64,000 nt of DNA from Ferdinandcohnia sp036965045 (GTDB lineage: Bacteria; Bacillota; Bacilli; Bacillales; Bacillaceae_L): contig NZ_JBALOV010000007.1 of the NCBI RefSeq assembly GCF_036965045.1, positions 186,001 through 250,000 of the forward strand, read 5' to 3'. Positions 32,245 through 41,256 of this stretch are shown here, piece by piece. Below the pieces are notes generated by a model. The model did no database searches. It saw only the letters and a program-made list of their open reading frames with translations, and had not been told where the DNA came from. Positions within the stretch are counted from its first letter, which is position 1; each line of letters begins with the position of its first letter. The position numbers and the translations under genes were made by a program.

Positions 32245-32984
32245 GTTATGGTGAATTTGCCTATATCTATGATGAACTGATGCGTGATGTTGACTATGAG
32301 CAATGGATTTCATTTGTTAAAAGCAAAGTAACACAGTTCAACAAAGCAAGTGGTCTACGTGTTCTTGATATCGGTTGTGGCACAGGAGAAATTGCCATTA
32401 GACTAGCGCAAGAAGGCTTTGAGGTTGTCGGGGTTGATCTTTCAGAAGATATGTTGTCGGTTGCTAATCACAAGGCAATAGAAGCAGGAGTGAAAGTTGA
32501 ATTTTACCAGCAAAATATGGTTGAAATTTCAGGATTTGAACCATTTGATTTAATTATCATTTTCTGTGATTCGCTTAATTATCTTCACACTGAAGCTGAG
32601 GTTCAAAAAACCTTCGATAATGCGTTTAGGCTGTTAAAAAAAGATGGATTATTTCTATTTGATGTCCACTCCGTTTATAAAATGGATACCATTTTCATGA
32701 ATGGACCATTTGTGAGCGCAGATGATCAAGTTAGTTTTATTTGGAATTGTTTTAGTGGAGAGTATCCTCACAGTATTGAGCATGAACTGTCCTTTTTTGT
32801 GAAAAATGAGCATAATGAAGATTACACAAGATTTGACGAGTTTCATGAACAACGAACTTTTCCAATTGAAACATATCAAATCTGGCTTGAGGAAAAAGGG
32901 TTTTATGTACAAGAAATGATTGGTGATTTTACAGACCCTGTTCATGATACATCTGAACGAATATTAATAACTGCAAAGAAATAG
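32241..32984 (+). CDS. yqeM: Class I SAM-dependent methyltransferase YqeM
   Basis: A 247-residue methyltransferase with motif I VLDIGCGTGEIAIRLA and the DLSEDML segment. The substrate is unknown. It overlaps rsfS by ATGA and ends the yqeG operon, with a terminator overlapping its stop. Confidence 0.9.
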   Translation: MSYGEFAYIYDELMRDVDYEQWISFVKSKVTQFNKASGLRVLDIGCGTGEIAIRLAQEGFEVVGVDLSEDMLSVANHKAIEAGVKVEFYQQNMVEISGFEPFDLIIIFCDSLNYLHTEAEVQKTFDNAFRLLKKDGLFLFDVHSVYKMDTIFMNGPFVSADDQVSFIWNCFSGEYPHSIEHELSFFVKNEHNEDYTRFDEFHEQRTFPIETYQIWLEEKGFYVQEMIGDFTDPVHDTSERILITAKK

Positions 32985-33010
32985 AGGTCAGGCATTATTG
33001 TCTGACCTCT
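32983..33010 (+). terminator. Terminator after yqeM
   Basis: AGAGGTCAG and CTGACCTCT pair around a ten-base loop; the trailing T tract is weak (TCTATGATTT). Confidence 0.65.
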
Positions 33011-33027
33011 TCTATGATTTAATTCCG

Positions 33028-33067
33028 GTTTAGCCCTGTGCTTGTCACTAAGGGTACATGCCTTGCG
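33028..33067. repeat. Degenerate remnant of the GCTTGTC/GCGCTTTT repeat
   Basis: The order TGTGCTTGTC, a short gap, then CCTTGCGCTTTTTTT matches the 3' end of the repeat at 44.27-44.30 kb. Only about 40 bases remain, so the assignment is tentative. Confidence 0.35.
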
Positions 33068-33090
33068 CTTTTTTTATTGAAATGGTATAT

Positions 33091-33924
33091 TTAGCGAGAT
33101 GGAGTTTCTTTAAACTGTTCATTGACCTCTGAAATATCCTCATCAAACTTTCTGTGGGTACTCCTAAATACTTCTTCAAATAATTCACCAATATGCTCTT
33201 CCATTGCATTAATACCTTCTCCAGTGATACCACCTTTTACACATACTTTTTCCTGTAGTGTAGGTAATGTATAAATGCCCTTTTCAAGTAACTTCCCCAT
33301 TCCGATAATCATTTCACTTGCTAATTTTGTTGCTTGCTCCTCAGTAATTTTTGTTTCCTTCACAGCCGCTTCAACAAACCGTCTCAATAAATAAGCAAAA
33401 AACGCAGGACCACAACTAACAATATCAGATGCCACTCTCGTTACTTCATGATTTATATAAACCGGTGTGGAAATTTGTTCAAAAAGGTTTTCTAAATAAT
33501 CCTTAAACCTGTTACTAATGCTGTTACCAAAAGTAAATAAGGATACACCGGTAAGCGCACGGTTGGTAATGCTCGGGATTATTCGTGCAACCTGACAATT
33601 TACAAGTGATTCCAGCTGTTCAACTGAAATCGGACTTGTTATTGAAACAATACATTTGTTGCTTGTTAAGAAACAAGATAATTGGTGTAAAAGGGGGTGA
33701 ATCTCTAATGGCTTCACACAAATAAATATTAAATCAGAGCCTTTTACTACCTCTTCATTAGTTGCTGCAACCGTAATATCTGGTAAGGAGTTCTTGATGG
33801 CTATTGCTTTTTCGATTGTACGATTGGTAATGGTTAATTTTGATGGTGGAACAGCAAGAGATTCTACAAACGACTCTATTAAAATTTTCCCCATATTTCC
33901 TGTACCAATAAACCCTATTTTCAA
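33091..33924 (-). CDS. comER: Pyrroline-5-carboxylate reductase-like protein ComER
   Basis: A 277-residue NAD(P)-binding protein of the P5C reductase family (GFIGTGNMGKIL at the start; SCGPAFFAYLLRRFVEAAV in the dimer helix region). It is transcribed away from comEA as in Bacillus subtilis, where it is not required for competence. TTG 33924 follows AAAGGAGGG. Confidence 0.9.
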   Translation of the reverse strand: MKIGFIGTGNMGKILIESFVESLAVPPSKLTITNRTIEKAIAIKNSLPDITVAATNEEVVKGSDLIFICVKPLEIHPLLHQLSCFLTSNKCIVSITSPISVEQLESLVNCQVARIIPSITNRALTGVSLFTFGNSISNRFKDYLENLFEQISTPVYINHEVTRVASDIVSCGPAFFAYLLRRFVEAAVKETKITEEQATKLASEMIIGMGKLLEKGIYTLPTLQEKVCVKGGITGEGINAMEEHIGELFEEVFRSTHRKFDEDISEVNEQFKETPSR

Positions 33925-34026
33925 GTTCGTCCCTCCTTTACAGACTATTCTCCTAACACATTATGTTTTTTCATGCCAAAATATGAATGTAATTTACTTA
34001 AGATCAAAAAAAATCGGAGGTAATTT

Positions 34027-34629
34027 ATGAATCTAAAAGATAAAAAATTGAAGTTAACTGTGATTATCAGCGGGATCTGTCTTGTTATATTTTTTGTTCT
34101 GTTTCAAATTTGGGGACATGAAACAAAAGTTGAGCCCATAGAAGAAGAGGAACTGATGCTTGAACCGAACGTTGGAGAGGAAGCAGGTGTGGAAGAGGAA
34201 ATCAAAGTCATTCTTGTAGATATAAAGGGAGCCATACATAATGAGGGTGTTTTTGAGGCTAAAGATGGAATGAGAGTTAAGGACGTCGTTGAGATGGCTG
34301 GAGGTTTTACTGAAGATGCGGAACATAGGCAAGTTAATTTAGCACAGCGAGTGGAGGATGAAATGGTCATTTATGTTCCTCGGATTGGTGAAAGTCCTGA
34401 AATAGAATCCAGCAGCTTACCATATAAAGAAGATGGAAAGGTATCACTTAACAAGGGGACTCAAGCAGATTTTGAAACATTGACAGGTATTGGCCCTTCT
34501 AAAGCTGCAGCGATTATTGCATTTCGTGAAGAAAATGGGCCATTCAAACAACTTGAGGATTTACTTCAAGTGAGCGGGATTGGCGAGAAATCCTTCGAAA
34601 AGATAAAGGACGAGCTCAAATTGAATTGA
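34027..34629 (+). CDS. comEA: Competence DNA receptor ComEA
   Basis: A membrane-anchored double-stranded DNA receptor for transformation. The 200 residues show one N-terminal helix (about 10-28), an acidic linker, an SLBB-type domain (ILVDIKGAIHNEGVF) and a C-terminal helix-hairpin-helix DNA-binding pair (LTGIGPSKAAAI, VSGIGEKSFEKI). It is intact and precedes comEB. Confidence 0.95.
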   Translation: MNLKDKKLKLTVIISGICLVIFFVLFQIWGHETKVEPIEEEELMLEPNVGEEAGVEEEIKVILVDIKGAIHNEGVFEAKDGMRVKDVVEMAGGFTEDAEHRQVNLAQRVEDEMVIYVPRIGESPEIESSSLPYKEDGKVSLNKGTQADFETLTGIGPSKAAAIIAFREENGPFKQLEDLLQVSGIGEKSFEKIKDELKLN

Positions 34630-34686
34630 CGATTCATAGTGGATACAGATAAAATAATTGTAAGATTTTGTTGAAGGGATGGGGAT

Positions 34687-35262
34687 ATGTTGAATAATCG
34701 AATAAAATGGGATCAATATTTTATGGCTCAAAGCCATTTACTTGCATTAAGAAGTACATGTACACGCTTAACAGTTGGTGCAACTATTGTTCGAGATAAG
34801 CGGATTATTGCAGGGGGCTATAACGGGTCTGTTTCAGGCAGTACCCATTGCATTGATGAGGGCTGCTATGTGGTCGACAATCATTGCATCAGAACTGTAC
34901 ATGCTGAGATGAATGCGTTATTGCAATGCGCAAAGTTTGGAGTTCCCACTGAAAATGCTGAAATCTATGTAACACATTTTCCGTGCCTTCAATGTACAAA
35001 AGCAATTATCCAGGCAGGAATTAAGGTAGTTTATTACGCGGAGGATTATAAAAATCATCCATATGCACTTGAACTACTTGAGAAATCGAATGTAATAGTT
35101 CAAAAGGTTCCACTTCAAGAGATGGTAATTGACCTAAGATCAAGAGAGAAAATAGAATTTGTTAATGAATTAATTGAGAAATTGACGAAATCAGGTGCGG
35201 AAGATAAGGAAATAAAGGCATTGCATGAACAAGCAGCCACGCTTTTTTCGATTATCGGTTGA
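34687..35262 (+). CDS. comEB: dCMP deaminase-family protein ComEB
   Basis: A 191-residue deoxycytidylate deaminase-family protein with the zinc site HAEMNALL and FPCLQCTKAI. It is encoded between comEA and comEC but is dispensable for DNA uptake in Bacillus subtilis. Its end overlaps the comEC start by 38 bases. Confidence 0.95.
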   Translation: MLNNRIKWDQYFMAQSHLLALRSTCTRLTVGATIVRDKRIIAGGYNGSVSGSTHCIDEGCYVVDNHCIRTVHAEMNALLQCAKFGVPTENAEIYVTHFPCLQCTKAIIQAGIKVVYYAEDYKNHPYALELLEKSNVIVQKVPLQEMVIDLRSREKIEFVNELIEKLTKSGAEDKEIKALHEQAATLFSIIG

Positions 35263-37594
35263 TTTAATTAAGAAGTATGGGGACTATGTACGAGGGAAGC
35301 TTGTTTACCTTGCTTTCTTTTCGGTCTTAGGAATACTAGTCCCTTATACCTCTTTTTCATGGTTTAGTCTTCTTCTCACACTACTGCTATTAGGTTATAT
35401 CATTCTCCGCCACCAATTCGCACTTATTATCCTTAGCAGTTTCACTCTATTATTCTTCATGTGTTTGTTTATTCTCCTCGATACTCATAATCAAACCAAA
35501 CTAGCACCTACGACAACATTAATTAACGCCGAAATAGTAGAGACTCCAGATATAAATGGTGATAAACTCTCTGTCATTGTAAACACTTCTAAGGAAGAAA
35601 AACTACTTTTGGTTTATTATTTTGAAACAGAACTTGAAAAAATTCAACTTAGCAAATCACTAAAAATGGGGTTGGTTTGTACCTTTAAGGGAACTCTTAA
35701 AGAACCACAGGGATCAAGAAATCCACATTCATTTGATTATCAGAGGTATTTATACTTTCAAAAAGTCCATTGGATCTTTGAGGCAACCACTGTAACTCCC
35801 GAAAACTGTTTTCCTCAGGAAAAATGGTCGCTAAGCCGTTTGCTTCTTAAGGTACGGGAAGCGGGAATTCATCATATCGATTCTCATTTCGACGGGTCGA
35901 CTTCAGGAATTATCCAGGCTTTAATTTATGGAGAAAGAATGAATATTGAGACTGATATCGTTAACTCCTATCAATCATTAGGTTTAATCCATTTATTGGC
36001 AATATCAGGACTTCATGTAAGCCTCATGACAGGAATGTTTTACTTTTTGTGTATACGTTTTGGAGTGACACGGGAGTCGACTGCAACGCTTCTTCTATGT
36101 TTATTACCAGCTTATATCGTGATTGCCGGGGGTTCTCCATCAGTTATGCGTTCTGTACTGATGTGTATGCTTTTATTTGCCACAATCATATGGTTTAAAA
36201 AGGCTAGTATGCTTGATGTCATCAGTTTTGTTTTTATTTTTATGCTAGCGTTTAATCCCTACTTTTTATTTAACATCGGTTTTCAATTATCCTTTATGGT
36301 TAGTGCATCTTTAATTTTATCCTCTAGAGCTATCTTTAAACATTATCCAAATACATTTTCTTCCTTATTTGCGGTGTCATTTTTATCGCAAATAGCCTCA
36401 TTGCCCATTTTACTCTTTCACTTTTTTGAGTTTTCATTGTTAAGCTTGCCGCTAAATATGCTGTATGTTCCCTTATACTCGGTCATTATTTTGCCTTTCG
36501 CTTTGATCACGGTTTTTCTACTTGGAATATTTGAACCAATCGGGAAAATTTTTGCTGCCGTGCTAACATGGCTCCTAGAAATAGTAAATCAAACTACTGT
36601 TTTAGCTTCACAATTTTCAGGCTCCGTGTTGACATTAGGGAAACCTGGAACAGTACTCATGATTATGTATTGTGTAGCAATCTTTTACTTCTTAATTTGT
36701 TGGGAGAAGAAGAAAGTACTTTTGCAACTGGCGTTACTAGCGCCAATTGGAGTTGTAATGCTCCATGTCATCCTCCCTTATTTAAATCCATATGGAGAAG
36801 TTACGATTATCGATGTTGGGCAAGGGGATAGTGTCTATATCGAACTCCCGTTTCGAAAAGGGGTTTATTTAATTGATACTGGGGGGACGATTCAATTTGA
36901 ACAGGAACAATGGAAAAAAAGAAGAAAAGAGTTTTCTACTGCTGATATCATTCTTCCTTTTTTAAAATCAAAAGGAGTACGCAGCCTAGACAGGCTTATT
37001 ATTACACATGGTGACCAAGATCATATTGGTGGTGCATATGATCTAGTGGGAAGGGTAGGGATAAAGGAAATCGTCTTTGGGAAAAGCAAGAAGGATGCAA
37101 GTCAAGAAGTCGTTTTGAAGAAACTAGCCATGAAAAAAGGTATTCGCATTAATCAGGTGGAACATGGCCAAAAGTGGAAAGAAGGTGAACATATTTTTTG
37201 TATTTTAGCTCCGAAAGGAAATGAAAGGAAGGAAAACAATAATTCTGTAGTCATTTATACTAAGCTCGGTGGTTTAAATTGGTTATTTACAGGGGATATT
37301 GAATAAGATGTGGAGCTTGATCTTATTAAAACGTACAAAAATTTGCAGGTGGATGTCCTAAAGGTAGGTCATCACGGAAGCAAAACTTCTTCAACTTTAG
37401 GATTTATTCAATTCATAAATCCTAAAGTTGCAATTATCCCGGTAGGAGTTAATAATCGATTTAACCACCCGCATCCGGACGTTATTAAGTTATTTAAAGA
37501 TGAGAAAATTAAGGTTTATCGAACAGACAAACATGGTGGAATTCGATACCGCTATTTTAAAAAATCAGGAACCTTTTTACACACTCTTCCATAA
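35225..37594 (+). pseudogene. comEC: DNA uptake channel ComEC, interrupted by an in-frame stop
   Basis: ComEC forms the membrane channel for transforming DNA. The reading frame runs 693 codons to TAA at 37304-37306, then resumes in the same frame to 37594; without the stop it would encode 789 residues, close to the family length. The first part contains the N-terminal OB domain, the competence membrane domain (LLAISGLHVSLMTG) and most of the metallo-beta-lactamase domain (THGDQDHIGG). The stop falls right after FTGDIE, before the VGHHGSKTSS metal site. A GTG at 37310 could restart translation. Transformation is probably lost unless the stop is read through or is a sequencing error. Confidence 0.88.
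37310..37594 (+). pseudogene. ComEC C-terminal fragment after the stop codon
   Basis: In-frame continuation of comEC, 94 residues from GTG 37310, three bases past the stop. It carries DVLKVGHHGSKTSS and NHPHPDV, the second half of the metallo-beta-lactamase site. The SD is poor (AGGGG about 15 bases upstream), so independent translation is doubtful. Confidence 0.6.
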
Positions 37595-37618
37595 GATACT
37601 GTAAAGCAAGGTACGAAA

Positions 37619-37650
37619 AGAGACTGCCACAAAAAGGGCAGTCTCTATTT
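37619..37650. terminator. Terminator between comEC and yqzM
   Basis: AGAGACTGCC and GGCAGTCTCT pair around eight bases and are followed by ATTTG on the plus strand. Confidence 0.7.
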
Positions 37651-37672
37651 GACAGTATGTATTCTGTCGGTA

Positions 37673-37807
37673 TTAAGCTCCGATAACCTTAATTAATGTT
37701 GCGATAATGAAAATTGTAGCGAAGAAGCCAAATGATACAACGAATGCTACCCCAGCATCAATAACGTCATTTCGTGTGTTTTTAATATTTTTTTCAAATT
37801 CGTTCAC
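37673..37807 (-). CDS. yqzM: YqzM family small membrane protein
   Basis: A 44-residue protein with a charged N-terminus (NEFEKNIKNTRNDVIDAG) and one long membrane helix (VAFVVSFGFFATIFIIATLI) ending KVIGA. It lies between comEC and holA, the place of yqzM in Bacillus subtilis; its function is unknown. GTG 37807 is behind AGGAGGGG. Confidence 0.88.
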   Translation of the reverse strand: MNEFEKNIKNTRNDVIDAGVAFVVSFGFFATIFIIATLIKVIGA

Positions 37808-38096
37808 GCCTAACCCCTCCTAAACAGTTATAGTATAGCCTAACTACCTAAAAAAATCTATAATTCCTTTAAAAGTTTGGATTTGTTTTACAAAAAAACA
37901 AACCCGAAAAAAGGCAAAAATCCTTTTTCCCCTATTATCTGATACTCTTCCTTTATTAACAACACTTGTCACAAATAGTTCAAAAAACAAAGTCAATCCT
38001 AATAGTACATAAGCAAACATCAATGTAATGGTCTGTAAAAATTATCATTACTCAACAAGTTACCCGGGGCTTGTTTGGTAATGTTTCATATAGATT
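37808..38096. other. Gap between yqzM and holA without a supported gene
   Basis: This A/T-rich stretch contains small palindromes (GG-TTTGTTT/AAACAAA-CC near 37878-37902; AAAAAGG/CCTTTTT near 37908-37928; ACAAGTTACC/GGTAA near 38057-38082). A minus-strand frame of 58 codons exists but has no SD. I see no tRNA, riboswitch or repeat here. Confidence 0.4.
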
Positions 38097-38130
38097 GGGA
38101 ATTGGCCAAAACCAATTCCCTTTACTTTTT
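38097..38130 (+). terminator. Terminator-like hairpin upstream of the holA promoter
   Basis: GGGAATTGG and CCAATTCCC pair around CCAAAA and are followed by TTTACTTTTT. No plus-strand gene precedes it closely. Confidence 0.7.
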
Positions 38131-38134
38131 CAGG

Positions 38135-38163
38135 TTGAAAATTTCACGATTTCCCGATACGAT
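38135..38163 (+). promoter_or_regulatory. Putative sigma-A promoter for holA
   Basis: TTGAAA at 38135-38140 and TACGAT at 38158-38163 are separated by 17 bases, 40 bases before the start codon. Confidence 0.65.
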
Positions 38164-38203
38164 GAAATAGGTAAATGAAGGCTTACAGTGGAGAGGAATA
38201 CGA

Positions 38204-39220
38204 ATGAATTTAGAGCTATGGAAAAAAATCAAGAAAAAACAATTTGCACCTGTTTATTTATTACATGGATCTGAAAGCTATTTAATCCAGGAAACAAAGG
38301 AATTAATCATTGAATATAGCATTGAAGAAGAAGAGAAGGATTTTAATTTATCGGTGTTTGATTTAGAGGAAACACCAGTTGAAATTGCATTAGCCGATGC
38401 AGAAACCCTTCCTTTTATGGGCGAAAGAAGGGTTGTTATTTTACAAAATCCTTCATTTTTAACTTCTGAGAAAAACAAGGAAAAGGTTGAGCATAATATA
38501 TCGGTTCTTGAACATTACATAAAAAGTCCAGCTCCTTTTACAATCCTTGTGTTTACTGCACCATATGAAAAACTTGATGAACGAAAAAAAATCGTCAAGC
38601 TCTTAAAAGCAAATGCGGAAACATTAACAATCAATGCATTGTCTGAAAAAGATTTACATAGTTGGATTATGGATCGTGCACATCAGCATGAAGTCACCAT
38701 TCGGCCATCTGCAATACAAGAACTTTTACAGGTTGCAGGAACAAATCTCATGAATATTACACAGGAAGTAGATAAAATGTGTCTATATCTTGGGGAAAAT
38801 GGTGAGATAACGGAGGAAACTGTTCAATTGCTTGTTCCAAGGTCGCTGGAACAAAATATTTTTTCGCTTATTGATAAGGTAGTGAATCGTAAATTAGATG
38901 AGGCCTTACGTATCTTTTATGACCTATTACAAAATAATGAAGAGCCAATAAAAATATTATCCTTGCTTGCAACACAGTTCAGGTTAATTTTTCAGGTAAA
39001 GGAGCTTTCTAGACAAGGGTACGGTCAGCAGCAAATTGCAGGAAATTTAAAGGTTCATCCATTTCGTGTCAAGCTTGCAGGTGGACAATCAAATTTATTT
39101 TCACAAGAAGAGCTATTAAAAATTATAAGTGAGCTTGCGGAAGCAGATTATGAAATGAAAAACGGTAAAATGGATAAAACATTAATTTTGGAACTATTTA
39201 TAATGAAATTGGCAAAATAA
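38204..39220 (+). CDS. holA: DNA polymerase III subunit delta (YqeN)
   Basis: The clamp-loader delta subunit, which opens the sliding clamp. The 338 residues have the family start FAPVYLLHGSESYLIQE, the AAA+ related middle and the C-terminal collar (GNLKVHPFRVKLAG, YEMKNGKMDKTLILELFIMKLA). GAGAGG precedes ATG 38204. The ISL3 element begins 15 bases after its stop and separates it from rpsT. Confidence 0.95.
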   Translation: MNLELWKKIKKKQFAPVYLLHGSESYLIQETKELIIEYSIEEEEKDFNLSVFDLEETPVEIALADAETLPFMGERRVVILQNPSFLTSEKNKEKVEHNISVLEHYIKSPAPFTILVFTAPYEKLDERKKIVKLLKANAETLTINALSEKDLHSWIMDRAHQHEVTIRPSAIQELLQVAGTNLMNITQEVDKMCLYLGENGEITEETVQLLVPRSLEQNIFSLIDKVVNRKLDEALRIFYDLLQNNEEPIKILSLLATQFRLIFQVKELSRQGYGQQQIAGNLKVHPFRVKLAGGQSNLFSQEELLKIISELAEADYEMKNGKMDKTLILELFIMKLAK

Positions 39221-39271
39221 AGGTTCTAAATCAAATGTTGGGGTTTCAGGCTACCGCGCTTCGCTTGGTGG

Positions 39272-39319
39272 CCTCTATAAAAAATGATGGATGGTACCGT
39301 TCATCATTTTTTATAGAGG
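39272..39319. terminator. 18-bp perfect inverted repeat inside the IS left end
   Basis: CCTCTATAAAAAATGATG (39272-39289) pairs perfectly with 39302-39319 around a 12-base loop containing GGTACC. It lies past the transposase stop and could end transcripts from both holA and the transposase. Confidence 0.6.
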
Positions 39320-39330
39320 AGAATGCCCAG

Positions 39331-40544
39331 TTAACCAATATGTACCCCTATTCTTTTATACTTGTGTGTTAATAAAATTTTCGCCCTAAAGCGTTCAAAA
39401 ACTCTAAATCCATAAGATTTCTCTTCAGAACTTTGGTGGAATTATTAATTCCTTCTAAAAACCCATTTGAATATTCATATGCAAAGCTATTTAATACTTC
39501 AACTTGCCAATTTTGTATGGTCTTTATTGCTTTAATCATTTCTGGTATCTTTGAATCTTCAATTAGCTTATATAGTTCTTCCAATTCCTTTTTAACCAAA
39601 CTAATATGGTTTTTTCCGTTTTCTTTGGCACGTAAAAACCACGCACGATAAGCCTCCTTGATCTCATAAGCTCGTTGGAGCTCCTTTGACTTTTCCAAGT
39701 ATCTATCTAAATGCCATCGTTCATCCTTGATTAAGCGCTGGCTATCTTTATGAAAGACATGTTTCATACGTTTACACTTTTTACGGTCGTAGCCATGAAA
39801 TTCGTTTTGTACTCGCCGTCTTACTCCATCAAGCCCCCAATAAATGTAGCGACAAAAATGAAACCTATCCGCTACAATAACGGGTTTACCCAATGCTTCT
39901 TGAACGGCTGCTTTAAAGGAATGATTCATATCCATTATGACTATTTGAACCCTAGATCCATGCTTTCTTAAGTAGTCTTTAATCGTACGTTTATAGCGAT
40001 TTGGCAGAATATCAATCGGTTGCTTTGTAATCCCATCCGCAATGATTAACTGATATTTCCCTTCGCGGGTATCACCTTTGTATTCATCAATGGCTATAAC
40101 TGTTGGTAACTCCTCCACAGGACGAATTTCACTACGGGATATTTGATCGAATCGACGTATAATAGTTGAAGGAGAACATCCATAGATTTCAGCCGTTTCC
40201 TTGAACGTTTTTCCTTTGATCGCTTTTATCGATATCGCTTGATTCCACTCTATTGAAGTACGTTGATAACGCATGACGAAAGGGTTTTTCTCCGAAAAAC
40301 GTTTTCCACATTCACAGACATAACGTCTACGTTTATAAAAGATTTGAGTTTTTCTTTCAAACCACTTTAAGTGTTGAATTTTTTGTAGACGATAGTCATG
40401 AACTTTATTCGTCCTTTGATTACATTTAGGACACCGGTGTACTTTTCTCTCCATTTCAACGTACAGTCGCACTACTTCACCGACTTCTTCAACATTGGTT
40501 AAGATAGCCCCTTTTAATCCAGGAATAATCATGGTAAAATCCAT
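39331..40544 (-). pseudogene. ISL3 family transposase with C-terminal frameshift
   Basis: The DDE transposase frame starts at ATG 40544 and reads 391 residues to 39369. It has zinc-finger cysteines 38, 41, 77 and 79, a helix-turn-helix (KTFKETAEIYGCSPSTIIRRFD) and the catalytic D153 (AIDEYKGD), D205 (VIMDMNHSF) and E364 (FLEGINN). After residue 376 (VLKRN) the family sequence SYGFRVFERFRAKILLTHKYK appears in the next frame, down to a TAA at 39331; one base is missing at about 39416-39417. The protein should have had 404 residues. Loss of the last 28 native residues probably impairs it. Confidence 0.82.
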
Positions 40545-40549
40545 ATTGC

Positions 40550-40627
40550 ACGCAACTCCATTCTTTACACTTGTTTCTAGTCAATTCAAGTATAAAAGAA
40601 TGAAGAGTTTGCGTGTTTTTTTATGCA
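40550..40627 (+). terminator. Long imperfect stem-loop in the IS right end
   Basis: ACGCAACTCCATTCTTT (from 40550) pairs imperfectly with AAAGAATGAAGAGTTTGCGT (to 40614), and a run of T follows on the plus strand (40616-40622). On the minus strand the structure lies just before the transposase start. Confidence 0.5.
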
Positions 40628-40679
40628 CACAAATTTTTTTCTAAACCCCAACAAATATTATAGAGCCAAAATAAATAAC

Positions 40680-40713
40680 AAAATAAAAAAACGACTCAAT
40701 TCGAGTCGTTTAT
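40680..40713 (-). terminator. Terminator of rpsT
   Basis: On the minus strand AACGACTC and GAGTCGTT form the stem and a long T tract follows (complement of A run 40676-40690). Confidence 0.85.
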
Positions 40714-40715
40714 TT

Positions 40716-40738
40716 ATTGTCTGGCGCCTGCGCTTTTG
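40716..40738. repeat. Short remnant of the GCGCTTTT repeat
   Basis: TGTCTGGCGCCTGCGCTTTTGG resembles the fused ends of the 44.2 kb repeat (TGTCTAGCTCC... and ...CTTGCGCTTTT), as if an internal part had been lost. Tentative. Confidence 0.35.
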
Positions 40739-40742
40739 GTTA

Positions 40743-41009
40743 TTATGCGTTAACCCCGTTAAGTTTTTTAGCTAGACGAGACTTTTGACGGTCAGCAACA
40801 TTTTTATGGATAAGACCTTTACGAGCCGCTTTGTCAAGCTTACTTGAAGCAGTAACGAATGCAGCTTGTGCATTTTCAACATCGTTATTAGCAACTGAAG
40901 CTTCGAAGTTTTTCACAGCAGTACGCATTGCAGACTTTACAGTTGCGTTATGAGCACGGCTTTCATCACTTGTTTTTACACGTTTGATAGCTGATTTAAT
41001 ATTTGGCAT
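40743..41009 (-). CDS. rpsT: 30S ribosomal protein S20
   Basis: The 88-residue three-helix protein binds the 5' domain of 16S rRNA. It starts PNIKSAIKRVKTSDESR and contains AFVTASSKLDKAARKGLIHKNVADRQKSRLAKK, as in the family. ATG 41009 follows AGGAGGTGA; a longer in-frame start at 41033 lies before the SD. It is transcribed against gpr. Confidence 0.97.
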   Translation of the reverse strand: MPNIKSAIKRVKTSDESRAHNATVKSAMRTAVKNFEASVANNDVENAQAAFVTASSKLDKAARKGLIHKNVADRQKSRLAKKLNGVNA

Positions 41010-41203
41010 ACTTTCACCTCCTGCGAATATCAAGATGATCTAAAGTGATCAATCATTTATGATAAGGGAAATCTGCTTTCCTTCACTAAATGATCAGAAT
41101 ACAGTCTTTGATACTCTGATGTTACAACAAAAGTTATTCTATCAAATTGACTGTGATAATGCAATACCAATCTATTTCCCACAAGATAAAAATTGCATGA
41201 ACC

Positions 41204-41233
41204 GTATTTCTGCGGGTAAAGCTATACATACTA
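41204..41233 (+). promoter_or_regulatory. Possible sigma-G promoter for gpr
   Basis: CATACTA at 41227-41233 matches the sigma-G -10 (CATnnTA) and GTATTT at 41204-41209, 17 bases upstream, is a partial -35. Control of gpr by the forespore factor sigma-G is established in Bacillus subtilis. Confidence 0.5.
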
Positions 41234-41256
41234 TGTGAAAAATGGAGGTAATTGGA

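Larger units (their letters stand above)
39236..40653. mobile_element. ISL3-family insertion sequence, 1.42 kb
   Basis: The 11-base ends TGTTGGGGTTT (39236-39246) and AAACCCCAACA (40643-40653) are perfect inverted repeats and enclose one transposase gene on the minus strand. I see no clear 8-bp target duplication (flanks AATCAAA and AATATTA), so the insertion is old or has been rearranged. Near the left end is an 18-bp perfect stem and near the right end a long imperfect stem with a T run. It sits harmlessly between holA and rpsT. Confidence 0.85.

Noticed and set aside
37856..38035. Minus-strand frame of about 58 codons with a hydrophobic start in the yqzM-holA gap
   Set aside because: It has no SD before its ATG, contains two hairpins that look like terminators, and resembles no family I know.
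39236..40653. Target-site duplication flanking the ISL3 element
   Set aside because: The eight bases on each side do not match in any register I tried, so I report only the inverted repeats.
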